From the NCBI GenBank assembly GCA_902801485.1, contig CADCIP010000002.1, forward strand, positions 1 to 64,000: a stretch of DNA of 64,000 nucleotides, given 5' to 3'. The notes beneath the pieces are model-generated. The model made no database searches, was not told the origin of the DNA, and saw nothing but the letters and a program-made list of their open reading frames with translations. The DNA comes from an uncultured Bacteroidales bacterium. Lineage in GTDB: Bacteria; Bacteroidota; Bacteroidia; Bacteroidales; Bacteroidaceae. Shown piece by piece: positions 56,479-64,000 of this stretch. Position 1 is the first letter of the stretch. Each line of letters starts with the position of its first letter. The position numbers were made by a program, and so were the translations under genes.

Positions 56479-58949
56479 ATGTATATTCCCTCTGTTGGAT
56501 GGCCATTTATTCTAAGACCATCTAAGGTATAGGTGTTCCCTTCGCCCACTGGAGATGGGTTAGGGGAGAGGCTTTCAAGTCTTGTTACTTCATCTTCCGA
56601 AAGGATGGGATGAATGGTAATGCGGTCGAAATTGGGCGACCATTCGTTGTCGAAAGACTGAATAGTGACAGTATTGTTGGAACTCTTCTCCAGTTTGATT
56701 GGAATCATCTTCCAACTCATGCCATTGGGGTCCCAGGTATCAGTACAGTCACCATTGCTCTTAAAGATAATAGTATCGCCTATCTGCTCGCCATTGACGA
56801 AGAGCTTGGCGGTGCGTGTATCTTTGGAAATGAAGTATATGGTTAGAAGATACTCACCGGTGCGATCGGCCTTGATACGGTTGAATTGCAGTTTACTACC
56901 TAAACCAAGGTCACCGACAAAACCTCCGTTTGAGGCATGGAGGGATGAATAGGTTTTACGGTTAGCACGACCCGAAAGTGTGTTAGCACTGGCTTCAGCC
57001 TCATAGGTGATGCGTTCCTGAGGTACATCCAAATACCCATCCGGTGACACCTGCATCAGGAAACCACCTTCGCTAAGTTCCTTAATGCTGAGGGTGCTAC
57101 CCTTCTTTACTTCTTTTTTCTCGAACTTAAGATCGGACCGGCAGGAACCGTCTCGGTAAATATATGCTGTATAGGTACGACCTTCTTCCAAGAAGTCGAA
57201 CTTAACCTTGCAGGTTCTTTCGTTGGTATTGATACCCGACACCCACCAGTCGGCACCTTTCCTGCGTGCTATTGTGGCGTATTCTGTCGGGGTGCCTTCC
57301 AGCAGCAAACTCTCGTCCCATGCAGCGGGTAAGCGCTTCATAATATCGCGACCGAGGAAATACTTCAGGTTCTCAGGACTTTCTGCAATATGCACAATGC
57401 TGCTTTCGAAGGCTGTGAGGAGTGCCATGTGATGTCCCATGCTTCGCTGGGTTAGGATGCTACCTCGCCAAGTAGCAAAGTCTCCGGGTGTATAATCCAT
57501 AGCGCCTACTACATTGCGGGTGAAGATTACATTCAGATGATGTTGTGCCGTATTCCGATTAGGTGCCCAGAAGTTCTGTTCGCCTCCGTGAATGCCTTCC
57601 TGTGTCATAATATGGGGATAGGTGCGACGCAGGCCTGAAGGACGGGTGCATCCATGTATATTGACCATCATCCTGTATTTGGCTGCAGTCTTGTACAGGT
57701 TCTCTATGCGGGTCATGCTTTCCTTGGAATCATCTTCCCAGAAATCGACCTTGATACCTTTGATACCCCAGTTTCTCCAAGTCTTGAGTGTAGCATCCAT
57801 ATTCTCGTTACTGAAATCCTTGCTGTAGATAAGTCTTGAATCTCCCCAAAGAAGACAGTCAACACCATTATTATTGGCGTTCTTGACAAAGCCGGGGAAC
57901 CAGGAAGAACTCCATCCCGCATCTATAAGGTAATAGGGCCAACCCATTTCGACTGACAAGTCGCAATGTGCCTGTTCTCCTTCTCTTAGACCTCCGTAAG
58001 CGTTCTTTATTTCTCCTTTACCGCCATCGGAACCTCCCCAATACCATGCAGCAACACCAGGCTTTATCCAACTGAGATCCTTAATGGTAGTAGGTGGACA
58101 GAGGTTTTCGGTCATGGTGGTTTCGAAAATGGTCTTTAAATCACCGCATACGACCATTCGCCAAGGTGTATAGACGGGTAGGGAACAGCTAATCCTTTGT
58201 GCTTTTTCCTCGGCATAATCCTTGGTTTGACCTGTCCAACTGAACGAAAAAGCACCTACCTCCGGTTCTGCCTTTGTAAGCGAGGTACAGAAGATGCCAC
58301 GATTGTCGGCTTCAGAGATTAGAAGATAGTCTTTACCATTGTAAACAAGGGTGGGGGAGTTGTATCGGCCATCGGCTGTGCTAACCAATGTGGACCAAGA
58401 CGTGTACTTGGTATATAACCCCTCGTACGGATAGTTTGGGTCATTACCGCCGGCATTACCCAAGAACCTGCAGGCATGACAATTGGTGAATTTGTTCACG
58501 CGGATAAGGCTGGCTTCGTCCGTGAAGATTCCAGATGTATGCCCATTGTGTTTGGGAATGATGTAACGAAAGGCAAAGCCGTCGTTGTAAACCCGGAATA
58601 CCACAGTCTGCTTCCAGGTTTTCTTTAAGGTAGTAACAGATAATGTATGACAATAGTCTCTGTATTGACTGCGTTTGCCGACGGGTAGAGTGTAGGCATC
58701 GTCTATGAGAGAGGAGTCAACGCTTACCAACTCCAGATTCTCCGTAAAGTCAACAACAGAAGTTTTCAGTCCCAAAGGTGACTCATTGACGATGGTTCTG
58801 GAATCACGGTTGACAGTATAACTCAATTTTCCGTTCACCAGGTAAATGGTAGCCTTCAGATGTCTGTCGGGTGATGTTACGCTGTATTCCTCTGCACATA
58901 GAGTAAGGGATAACAGCATGAGAACGCTTGCAAATAGAGATCTATACAT
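56442..58949 (-). CDS. GH97 alpha-glycosidase with C-terminal carbohydrate-binding module
   Basis: 835 residues with a signal peptide (1-19). N-terminal beta-sandwich (20-280), TIM barrel (about 285-560) with PGVAAWYWGGSDGG, WGIKGIKVDFWEDDS and MTQEGIHGGEQ, then a C-terminal domain (GH97 C-term) and a CBM6/35-like module (about 660-790, YEAEASANTLSGRA). The Asp of KVDF matches the retaining (alpha-galactosidase-like) GH97 subgroup, but I cannot exclude the inverting type. The end (GIYIKNGKKHFASSH) is a decayed sorting tail encoded by the terminator hairpin. Third gene of the DUF1846-TlpA-GH97 operon. Confidence 0.9.
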   Translation of the reverse strand: MYRSLFASVLMLLSLTLCAEEYSVTSPDRHLKATIYLVNGKLSYTVNRDSRTIVNESPLGLKTSVVDFTENLELVSVDSSLIDDAYTLPVGKRSQYRDYCHTLSVTTLKKTWKQTVVFRVYNDGFAFRYIIPKHNGHTSGIFTDEASLIRVNKFTNCHACRFLGNAGGNDPNYPYEGLYTKYTSWSTLVSTADGRYNSPTLVYNGKDYLLISEADNRGIFCTSLTKAEPEVGAFSFSWTGQTKDYAEEKAQRISCSLPVYTPWRMVVCGDLKTIFETTMTENLCPPTTIKDLSWIKPGVAAWYWGGSDGGKGEIKNAYGGLREGEQAHCDLSVEMGWPYYLIDAGWSSSWFPGFVKNANNNGVDCLLWGDSRLIYSKDFSNENMDATLKTWRNWGIKGIKVDFWEDDSKESMTRIENLYKTAAKYRMMVNIHGCTRPSGLRRTYPHIMTQEGIHGGEQNFWAPNRNTAQHHLNVIFTRNVVGAMDYTPGDFATWRGSILTQRSMGHHMALLTAFESSIVHIAESPENLKYFLGRDIMKRLPAAWDESLLLEGTPTEYATIARRKGADWWVSGINTNERTCKVKFDFLEEGRTYTAYIYRDGSCRSDLKFEKKEVKKGSTLSIKELSEGGFLMQVSPDGYLDVPQERITYEAEASANTLSGRANRKTYSSLHASNGGFVGDLGLGSKLQFNRIKADRTGEYLLTIYFISKDTRTAKLFVNGEQIGDTIIFKSNGDCTDTWDPNGMSWKMIPIKLEKSSNNTVTIQSFDNEWSPNFDRITIHPILSEDEVTRLESLSPNPSPVGEGNTYTLDGLRINGHPTEGIYIKNGKKHFASSH
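56536..56573. repeat. GC-rich palindromic repeat inside the GH97 gene
   Basis: On the coding strand it reads CCTCTCCCCTAACCCATC-type sequence and is translated as LSPNPSPVGEGN directly before the C-terminal tail, exactly as in the antiporter-subtilisin fusion. Confidence 0.6.
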
Positions 58950-58967
58950 TATTAAATATTTGAGGAT

Positions 58968-60071
58968 TTACTTAAACAGTTCGTCGAGGAATTCGTAGAA
59001 TGTAGGATTTTCTCCCACTACAGTCTTTACAATCTTACCCTCGGGGTCGATGACAATTTTTGTGGGGAACCCGGTAATGGCATACATTTCGGGAATTTTG
59101 GAGTCTTTGGGGTTATATACATGTTTCCACTTGAGTTCGTGCTTCGCTACTGCAGCTTTCCACTTCTCTTCTGTATCGCTGCAATCCACACCCAAAATCT
59201 CCATGCGATCGGAATATTTCTCGTAGTATGTCTTCATCTCGGGGAATCCTTTTATACACCAGATGCACCATGACCCCCAGAAGTCGAGAATCACATATTT
59301 GCCACGTAAAGAGGAGAGAGAAAGGTCGGTCCCGTCGATGCTTTTAAGTGTGAAATCGGGAGCCATCTTGCCTTCCTCAACATTCTTTTGGGCGGCTTCA
59401 CGTACCTTTCTGCGCTCAATATCTGCTTTGGCAAAATCAATGAAATATGCGTATTTGCTGTCTGCTACTACAGTACTCATGATATTTAATGCCTTCTCTG
59501 CATCTTTCATCCCCATGAGTAAGGTAACACAAGCACCGCTGTTAGGGTGAGTATTTATGAAATTCATCTGAGCTTCATGCAATTGCTCCTTAAGCCCGTC
59601 ATAAATGGGATCTATAATTTTCTGGAGAGAATCTGCATTGGCACCTTTCTCCACTTGGCTATGATATGAATAGCCTACCTCATACATTTTCTCCTGAATG
59701 GGGTCTGTAGCATCATCTAATGCCTGATAATCCTTATAGAACTGTGAGCCAGTCCAGACATTCTTCTCTGTTGTACCCTTAACGGTACCGTTTTCTCCAG
59801 GAACAAGATACATACTTAGGCGTTTTTCGCCTTCAGCCGTCTTAACTCTGCAAATGGCTAAACGCATCTTGCTGTCATTCTTCTTAATGGTAAACTTACC
59901 TTTTTTTACCTTTAGCGTATCTGTTTTCTCATAACCCGTAAAGTCGGGTTTAAAAATTTGGATAAAAGCGGTATCACCGGTTACGTCTTTCAATTCTGCT
60001 TTTATTACACACTGAGCAGATAGGCTTTCTCCCATCAGGAATGAAAGCATCAGAATAATAAGTATTCTCAT
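58968..60071 (-). CDS. TlpA-family thiol-disulfide oxidoreductase with DUF4369-like domain
   Basis: 367 residues with a signal peptide (1-19). Residues 20-115 resemble DUF4369 (CVIKAELKDVTGDTAFIQIF). The C-terminal 140 residues are a TlpA/AhpC-type thioredoxin fold: APDFTLKSIDGTDLSLSSL, active site FWGSWCIWCIKGFPEM (CIWC) and cis-Pro ITGFPTKIV. Probably a periplasmic reductant. Starts 29 bases after the DUF1846 stop and ends 18 bases before the GH97 start, so it lies in the same operon. Confidence 0.9.
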   Translation of the reverse strand: MRILIILMLSFLMGESLSAQCVIKAELKDVTGDTAFIQIFKPDFTGYEKTDTLKVKKGKFTIKKNDSKMRLAICRVKTAEGEKRLSMYLVPGENGTVKGTTEKNVWTGSQFYKDYQALDDATDPIQEKMYEVGYSYHSQVEKGANADSLQKIIDPIYDGLKEQLHEAQMNFINTHPNSGACVTLLMGMKDAEKALNIMSTVVADSKYAYFIDFAKADIERRKVREAAQKNVEEGKMAPDFTLKSIDGTDLSLSSLRGKYVILDFWGSWCIWCIKGFPEMKTYYEKYSDRMEILGVDCSDTEEKWKAAVAKHELKWKHVYNPKDSKIPEMYAITGFPTKIVIDPEGKIVKTVVGENPTFYEFLDELFK

Positions 60072-60100
60072 TATTTAAATATGGCTTTTTATTATTATCA

Positions 60101-61570
60101 TTAAAGCGTTTCCTTCTGAACGGGATCGCAGGTTAAACCAATGCCCAACTTCTTAAAGATTTTCTGGTCTACTTCGCTAATCATGACGGTAGAATGTGCC
60201 TGGCAGCCTTTGAGTAGCGGCAGCATAGCCAATGCACGACGACAGTTGGCATCGTTCTGACTTAGAACAGAGAGAGCAACCAGCACCTCGTCGGTATGCA
60301 GACGTGGATTGTGTCCGCCCAGATATTCTGTCTTGGTTTTCTGGATAGGTTCTATCAGGTCCTGTGAAATAAGTTTGATGCTGTGATCTATACCTGCCAG
60401 ATGTTTTGTGGCATTAAGCAGCAATGATGCACAAGTACCTAAAAGCGGTGAACTGCTGGCGGTTATGATGTGGCCATCCTCAAGTTCGATAGCACTACAG
60501 GGAACACCGGTTTCTTCTTGACGGGCTTTGGCAGCAACAGTACACTTACGGTAGTCCGTATCAATCTTAGCCTGCTTGAAGAGAAGTTTCAGTTTAGTAA
60601 CTTCGTTCTCGTTGCAGGCACCAAGGGCTAACTTACTAAGTGCTGTATAATATCTGCGGACAATCTCCTGTAGAGACGCTTCTTTACATATTTCATCGTC
60701 GGAGATGCAAAATCCTACCATATTGACACCCATATCTGTAGGGCTCTTGTAGGGGCACTTGCCGTAGATTCCCTCGAAGATAGCATTTAGGACGGGGAAA
60801 ATCTCAACGTCACGGTTATAATTGATGGCAACCTTCTCATATGCTTCCATGTGGAAGGGGTCAATCATATTCACGTCGTTTAGGTCGGCCGTAGCAGCTT
60901 CATAAGCAATGTTAATGGGATGCTTCAAGGGAAGATTCCATACGGGGAACGTCTCAAACTTAGCATATCCTGCTTCCACACCTCTTTTATGTTCGTTATA
61001 TAGCTGAGAAAGGCAGACAGCCATCTTGCCACTACCCGGACCGGGTGCTGTAACTATTACCAGCGGCTGGGTAGTTTCTACATAATCGTCCTTTCCGAAT
61101 CCTTCGTCGCTGTCAATGAGCTCTACATTGTGCGGATAGCCTTCAATTGTGTAATGGTAATAAGCGTTTATGCCAAGACTCTCAAGGCGACGACGATACT
61201 GGTCGGCAGAACTCTGACCGTTGTAATGTGTAATGACCACATTATTTACCAGGAATCCGCGGTTCTGGAACTCGTTTCTCAGACGTAGCACATCTTCATC
61301 ATAGGTAATACCCAAGTCCTGTCTAATCTTGTTCTTCTCGATGTCGATGGCACTGATTACAATAACGATTTCTGCAGAGTCTGCCAGTTTCTGCAACATG
61401 CGTAACTTGGAGTCGGGCTGAAAGCCGGGCAACACACGGCTGGCATGGTGATCGTCGAAAAGCTTGCCACCCAATTCCAAATACAGTTTACCCTTGAACT
61501 GCGCTATACGCTCCTTAATTTTCTCGCTTTGTATTCGAATGTATTTCTCGTTGTCAAATCCGTACTTCAT
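60101..61570 (-). CDS. DUF1846 protein
   Basis: 489 residues from ATG 61570 (MKYGFDNEKYIRIQ). An in-frame start 51 bases earlier would overlap the TATTTTTG promoter element at 61602-61609, so it is rejected. DUF1846 proteins have a P-loop-like TAPGPGSGKMAVCLSQLY and a long conserved body (RVLPGFQPDSKLRMLQ; KTEYLGGHNPRLHTDE). Function unknown; the protein is cytosolic and present in anaerobes. First gene of the DUF1846-TlpA-GH97 transcription unit. Confidence 0.9.
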   Translation of the reverse strand: MKYGFDNEKYIRIQSEKIKERIAQFKGKLYLELGGKLFDDHHASRVLPGFQPDSKLRMLQKLADSAEIVIVISAIDIEKNKIRQDLGITYDEDVLRLRNEFQNRGFLVNNVVITHYNGQSSADQYRRRLESLGINAYYHYTIEGYPHNVELIDSDEGFGKDDYVETTQPLVIVTAPGPGSGKMAVCLSQLYNEHKRGVEAGYAKFETFPVWNLPLKHPINIAYEAATADLNDVNMIDPFHMEAYEKVAINYNRDVEIFPVLNAIFEGIYGKCPYKSPTDMGVNMVGFCISDDEICKEASLQEIVRRYYTALSKLALGACNENEVTKLKLLFKQAKIDTDYRKCTVAAKARQEETGVPCSAIELEDGHIITASSSPLLGTCASLLLNATKHLAGIDHSIKLISQDLIEPIQKTKTEYLGGHNPRLHTDEVLVALSVLSQNDANCRRALAMLPLLKGCQAHSTVMISEVDQKIFKKLGIGLTCDPVQKETL

Positions 61571-61713
61571 TCTTGTATATGAGGGTTTGTGATTCAGCTC
61601 GCAAAAATACACAAAATTCATTTAATACCTATTTAATATAGGCAAATTTTTTACAAATCAGACAAAAAAGTTAGATTATGGCTCCTTTTTCTTGCGTGTT
61701 GGCGTTTTTGTTG

Positions 61714-61721
61714 TAATTTTG
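61714..61721 (+). promoter_or_regulatory. -7 element of the acyl-AMP ligase gene
   Basis: TAATTTTG 35 bases before ATG 61757. The -33 site is not clear. Confidence 0.4.
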
Positions 61722-61756
61722 TCTTCTGTTAAAACATAAATCAGTTGGTAAACGCT

Positions 61757-64000
61757 ATGCAGAAAAGACCCGCTTCAACGAACTTAAATAAGACTGCCAT
61801 AATAGCAGGGGAACGTAATGTGTCATTTGCAGATGCTTTGCATTACATCGACATGTTTGCCCAACAGATTCCTTCTTCAGAGAATAAACGCATTATTGTT
61901 TTCGGTGAAAACAGCGAAGGGTGGATATATGCTTTCTTCAGCATCTGGCAACAGGGAGGCGTGGCTGTTCCTGTGGATGCAAGCAGTACCGTATCTGATT
62001 TCTCTTACATCTTGCGCGACTGCGCCCCTCATGCTATATGGACGTCGGAGCATAACATTACCATTGTTGAACAGGCTTTGGCAGAGACAGGATTGGACAT
62101 TCCTTTTTTTATCATAGAAGAGAAGATGAGGTTGCAGCCCGAAGCGGAACGAAAGTCGCCTAATACATTTCCTTGGGCAGAACTGGATGTTCCCTATAAC
62201 CAAAAGGTGGCCCTTATTATCTATACGTCCGGTACAACGGGAAGTCCAAAGGGAGTTATGCTCAGCTATCAGAATCTGATGGCCAACATAAAGGGCGTTT
62301 CGCAGGATGTGGGTATATACACAAGCTATAGGCGGACAATGATTCTCTTACCCCTTCATCACGTTCTTCCCCTTATGGGTAGCGTGGTTGCTCCTTTCTG
62401 GACAGGCGGAGGTGTGGCTATTTGTCCCAGTCTTACAGCTCCCGACCTGATGGATACACTTTCAAAGGGAAAGGTTGCCATAGTGATTGGTGTACCTCGT
62501 CTGTGGCAGATGTTGTATGGCGGCATAAAGAAAAAGATAGACTCTAACTCCATAACATCTTTCCTTTTCCGTACGTGTGCCTTTTTCCGCAGCAGAACAC
62601 TTTCAAGGATTGTGTTCAGCAGCATCCGACGTAAAATGGGCGGGCATATTAAGTTCTTTGTAAGCGGCGGTGCTGCACTCAGTAAGGAAATAGGGGAGGG
62701 ACTGAAGACCTTGGGCCTGGATGTGCTGGAAGGATATGGTATGACTGAAACAGCTCCCATTATCTGCTTTACCCGTCCAACAGATATCCGTCCCGGTTGT
62801 GTGGGACTTCCCTTGCCAGGAATCGAATGTAAATTGGTAAACGGCGAGCTATGTGCTAAAGGTCCCAATGTGATGTTGGGCTATTATAACCGACCCGAAG
62901 AAACTGCAGCAGTTATAGATAGTGACGGATTTATTCATACGGGTGATTTGGCAACCATAGACAAGAAAGGCCGTGTAATCATTACCGGAAGAACCAAGGA
63001 GATAATTGTGCTGAGTAATGGCAAGAATATAGAACCCAGCGAGATAGAATACAAGTTAGAGCAGTACGACCAGTATGTTAAGGAAGTTGCCATTATGCAG
63101 GACAATGATCTCCTTCGTGCCATTGTTGTGCCACAGAGTCCCTGGGCTTCCCTGCTTAACGATACACAGGTAGAGGTAGCACTGAAGCGCGAAGTAATTG
63201 AACCCTACAACCGTTCTGTTGCCAACTACAAGAAGGTAATGGCACTGACGGTTTACAGGGGAGAACTGCCAAGGACCAAATTAGATAAGTTGCAGCGTTT
63301 CAAGCTTCAGGACTTGCTCAAGGCTTGCCAGTCTTCGCAACCTGTCCGTCAGGAAGAGCCGGAACCGGACTTGGAGGAGTACCGCATCATAAAACAGTTT
63401 ATCGAGCAGGAGAAGAAAGTTCCCGTTAAACCCTCTTCACACGTAGAGACGGACTTGGCAATGGATTCGTTAGATAAAGTCGGATTGCAGGGATTCATAG
63501 AACATACCTTTGGTTTGAAACTCCTCGTCGATCAGATGATTGTGTTTCCCAACATCAAGGCAATGGCCGAATATGTAGCTTCACGCAAAACGAAGGTAGA
63601 GGTGGAAGGTGTTGACTGGCACCGTCTGCTCAACGAATCGGTTCCAGACCTCCGCATACCACAGGCCTCATGCCTATTTCCTTTTGTGAACAAATGTTTT
63701 AAATTGTTCTTCAGATGTTATAATTCGCTTCGCATACATGGACGTATTCAGATACCGGATAAGGGTCCTTATATCCTGGCTCCCAATCATCAGAGTTTTG
63801 CCGATGCGCCTGTTGTCCTGAGTGGACTTTCCTGGCATCAGATAAAGACCTGCTATTTCTATGCCACAGAGGAACACATAAAAAGTAAGTTCCGCCGTGC
63901 GTTGGCCGACAAGAATAACACTATCATCATGGAACAGGTTCACCTGAAGGAGAGCATCCAGAAACTGGCACAGGTACTGAAAAACGGAAAGAATATTGTT
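61757..64000 (+). CDS. Acyl-AMP ligase, carrier domain and acyltransferase fusion (cut by window end)
   Basis: Reading ATG 61757 to the window edge gives 748 codons with no stop. Residues 1 to about 525 are an ANL adenylating enzyme: IIYTSGTTGSPKGVMLS, GYGMTETAPI, HTGDLATID and ITGRTKEII. A carrier domain follows near 555-615 with attachment Ser in DLAMDSLDKVG. From about 660 comes a PlsC-type acyltransferase, with NHQSFADAP as the HX4D motif. The combination is like Aas (acyl-ACP synthetase/2-acyl-glycerophosphoethanolamine acyltransferase) but with a carrier between. It activates a fatty acid, loads it on its own carrier and transfers it to a lysolipid; the last step is inference. C-terminus lies beyond the window. 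Confidence 0.88.
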   Translation, partial: MQKRPASTNLNKTAIIAGERNVSFADALHYIDMFAQQIPSSENKRIIVFGENSEGWIYAFFSIWQQGGVAVPVDASSTVSDFSYILRDCAPHAIWTSEHNITIVEQALAETGLDIPFFIIEEKMRLQPEAERKSPNTFPWAELDVPYNQKVALIIYTSGTTGSPKGVMLSYQNLMANIKGVSQDVGIYTSYRRTMILLPLHHVLPLMGSVVAPFWTGGGVAICPSLTAPDLMDTLSKGKVAIVIGVPRLWQMLYGGIKKKIDSNSITSFLFRTCAFFRSRTLSRIVFSSIRRKMGGHIKFFVSGGAALSKEIGEGLKTLGLDVLEGYGMTETAPIICFTRPTDIRPGCVGLPLPGIECKLVNGELCAKGPNVMLGYYNRPEETAAVIDSDGFIHTGDLATIDKKGRVIITGRTKEIIVLSNGKNIEPSEIEYKLEQYDQYVKEVAIMQDNDLLRAIVVPQSPWASLLNDTQVEVALKREVIEPYNRSVANYKKVMALTVYRGELPRTKLDKLQRFKLQDLLKACQSSQPVRQEEPEPDLEEYRIIKQFIEQEKKVPVKPSSHVETDLAMDSLDKVGLQGFIEHTFGLKLLVDQMIVFPNIKAMAEYVASRKTKVEVEGVDWHRLLNESVPDLRIPQASCLFPFVNKCFKLFFRCYNSLRIHGRIQIPDKGPYILAPNHQSFADAPVVLSGLSWHQIKTCYFYATEEHIKSKFRRALADKNNTIIMEQVHLKESIQKLAQVLKNGKNIV

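Overview
The window looks like a chromosomal segment of a gut or rumen Bacteroidales bacterium, most likely Prevotella sensu lato. The reasons are: repeated Bacteroidetes-type promoters (TTTG, about 19-20 bases, TAnnTTTG), few Shine-Dalgarno sites, secreted proteins ending in a 'YDLSGRxV...KGIYIxNGKKVxVK'-like tail, GH97 and GH2 sugar hydrolases, DUF5686, DUF4833 and S41 tricorn-like proteins, and heptameric intergenic repeats. I saw no tRNA, rRNA, CRISPR array or intact transposase.

Layout. 0.2-1.0 kb: an MNT/HEPN toxin-antitoxin pair whose HEPN gene is frameshifted. 1.1-1.25 kb: a long nested hairpin RNA candidate with a terminator. 1.3-4.8 kb: a duplicated cassette of half-dockerin and cohesin-like secreted proteins. 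4.8-7.5 kb: two RhuM-family genes, one truncated, among repeats. 7.5-12 kb: a beta-helix protein, a lactonase-family lipoprotein and asd. 12.1-17 kb: a giant fusion of a CPA2-type antiporter to a subtilisin, overlapping a LolD-like ATPase. 17.1-23.3 kb: a His-rich small protein, a BASS transporter and the xylose operon xylE-xylB-xylA. 23.4-29.2 kb: a thioredoxin-like/GH2 operon and a purine permease. 29.4-36.2 kb: a tricorn-like protein, a ThiD-like kinase/AraC fusion divergent from pdxST, and NAD(P)H-hydrate dehydratase. 36.3-38.2 kb: a clan-A glycoside hydrolase.

38.3-47.8 kb holds the most unusual system: a ten-gene operon of GNAT, ketosynthase, ACP, two overlapping hot-dog dehydratase-like proteins, a CrtI-like FAD oxidoreductase, DUF5686, ketoreductase, DUF4833 and a thioesterase. 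It resembles an aryl-polyene or flexirubin fatty-acid-like assembly line but has no ammonia lyase, CoA ligase or enoyl reductase. The two dehydratase-like proteins carry complementary halves (His-only and Glu-only) of a FabZ active site, which suggests an obligate heterodimer.

47.9-52.1 kb: a LytTR two-component system with two secreted carbohydrate-binding-type proteins. 52.2-55.1 kb: a UPF0597 desulfidase/dehydratase, a Firmicutes-like Y-family polymerase and its small YolD-like partner. 55.2-61.6 kb: a serine hydrolase, then a DUF1846/TlpA/GH97 operon on the other strand. 61.8-64 kb: an acyl-AMP ligase/carrier/acyltransferase fusion cut by the window end.

Two repeat families recur. One is 7-bp-period arrays; the other is a GC-rich CCCCTCC-type palindrome. 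Both are mainly intergenic, but the heptamers also sit in-frame inside xylB, and the palindrome sits in-frame just before the C-terminal tail of two secreted enzymes.
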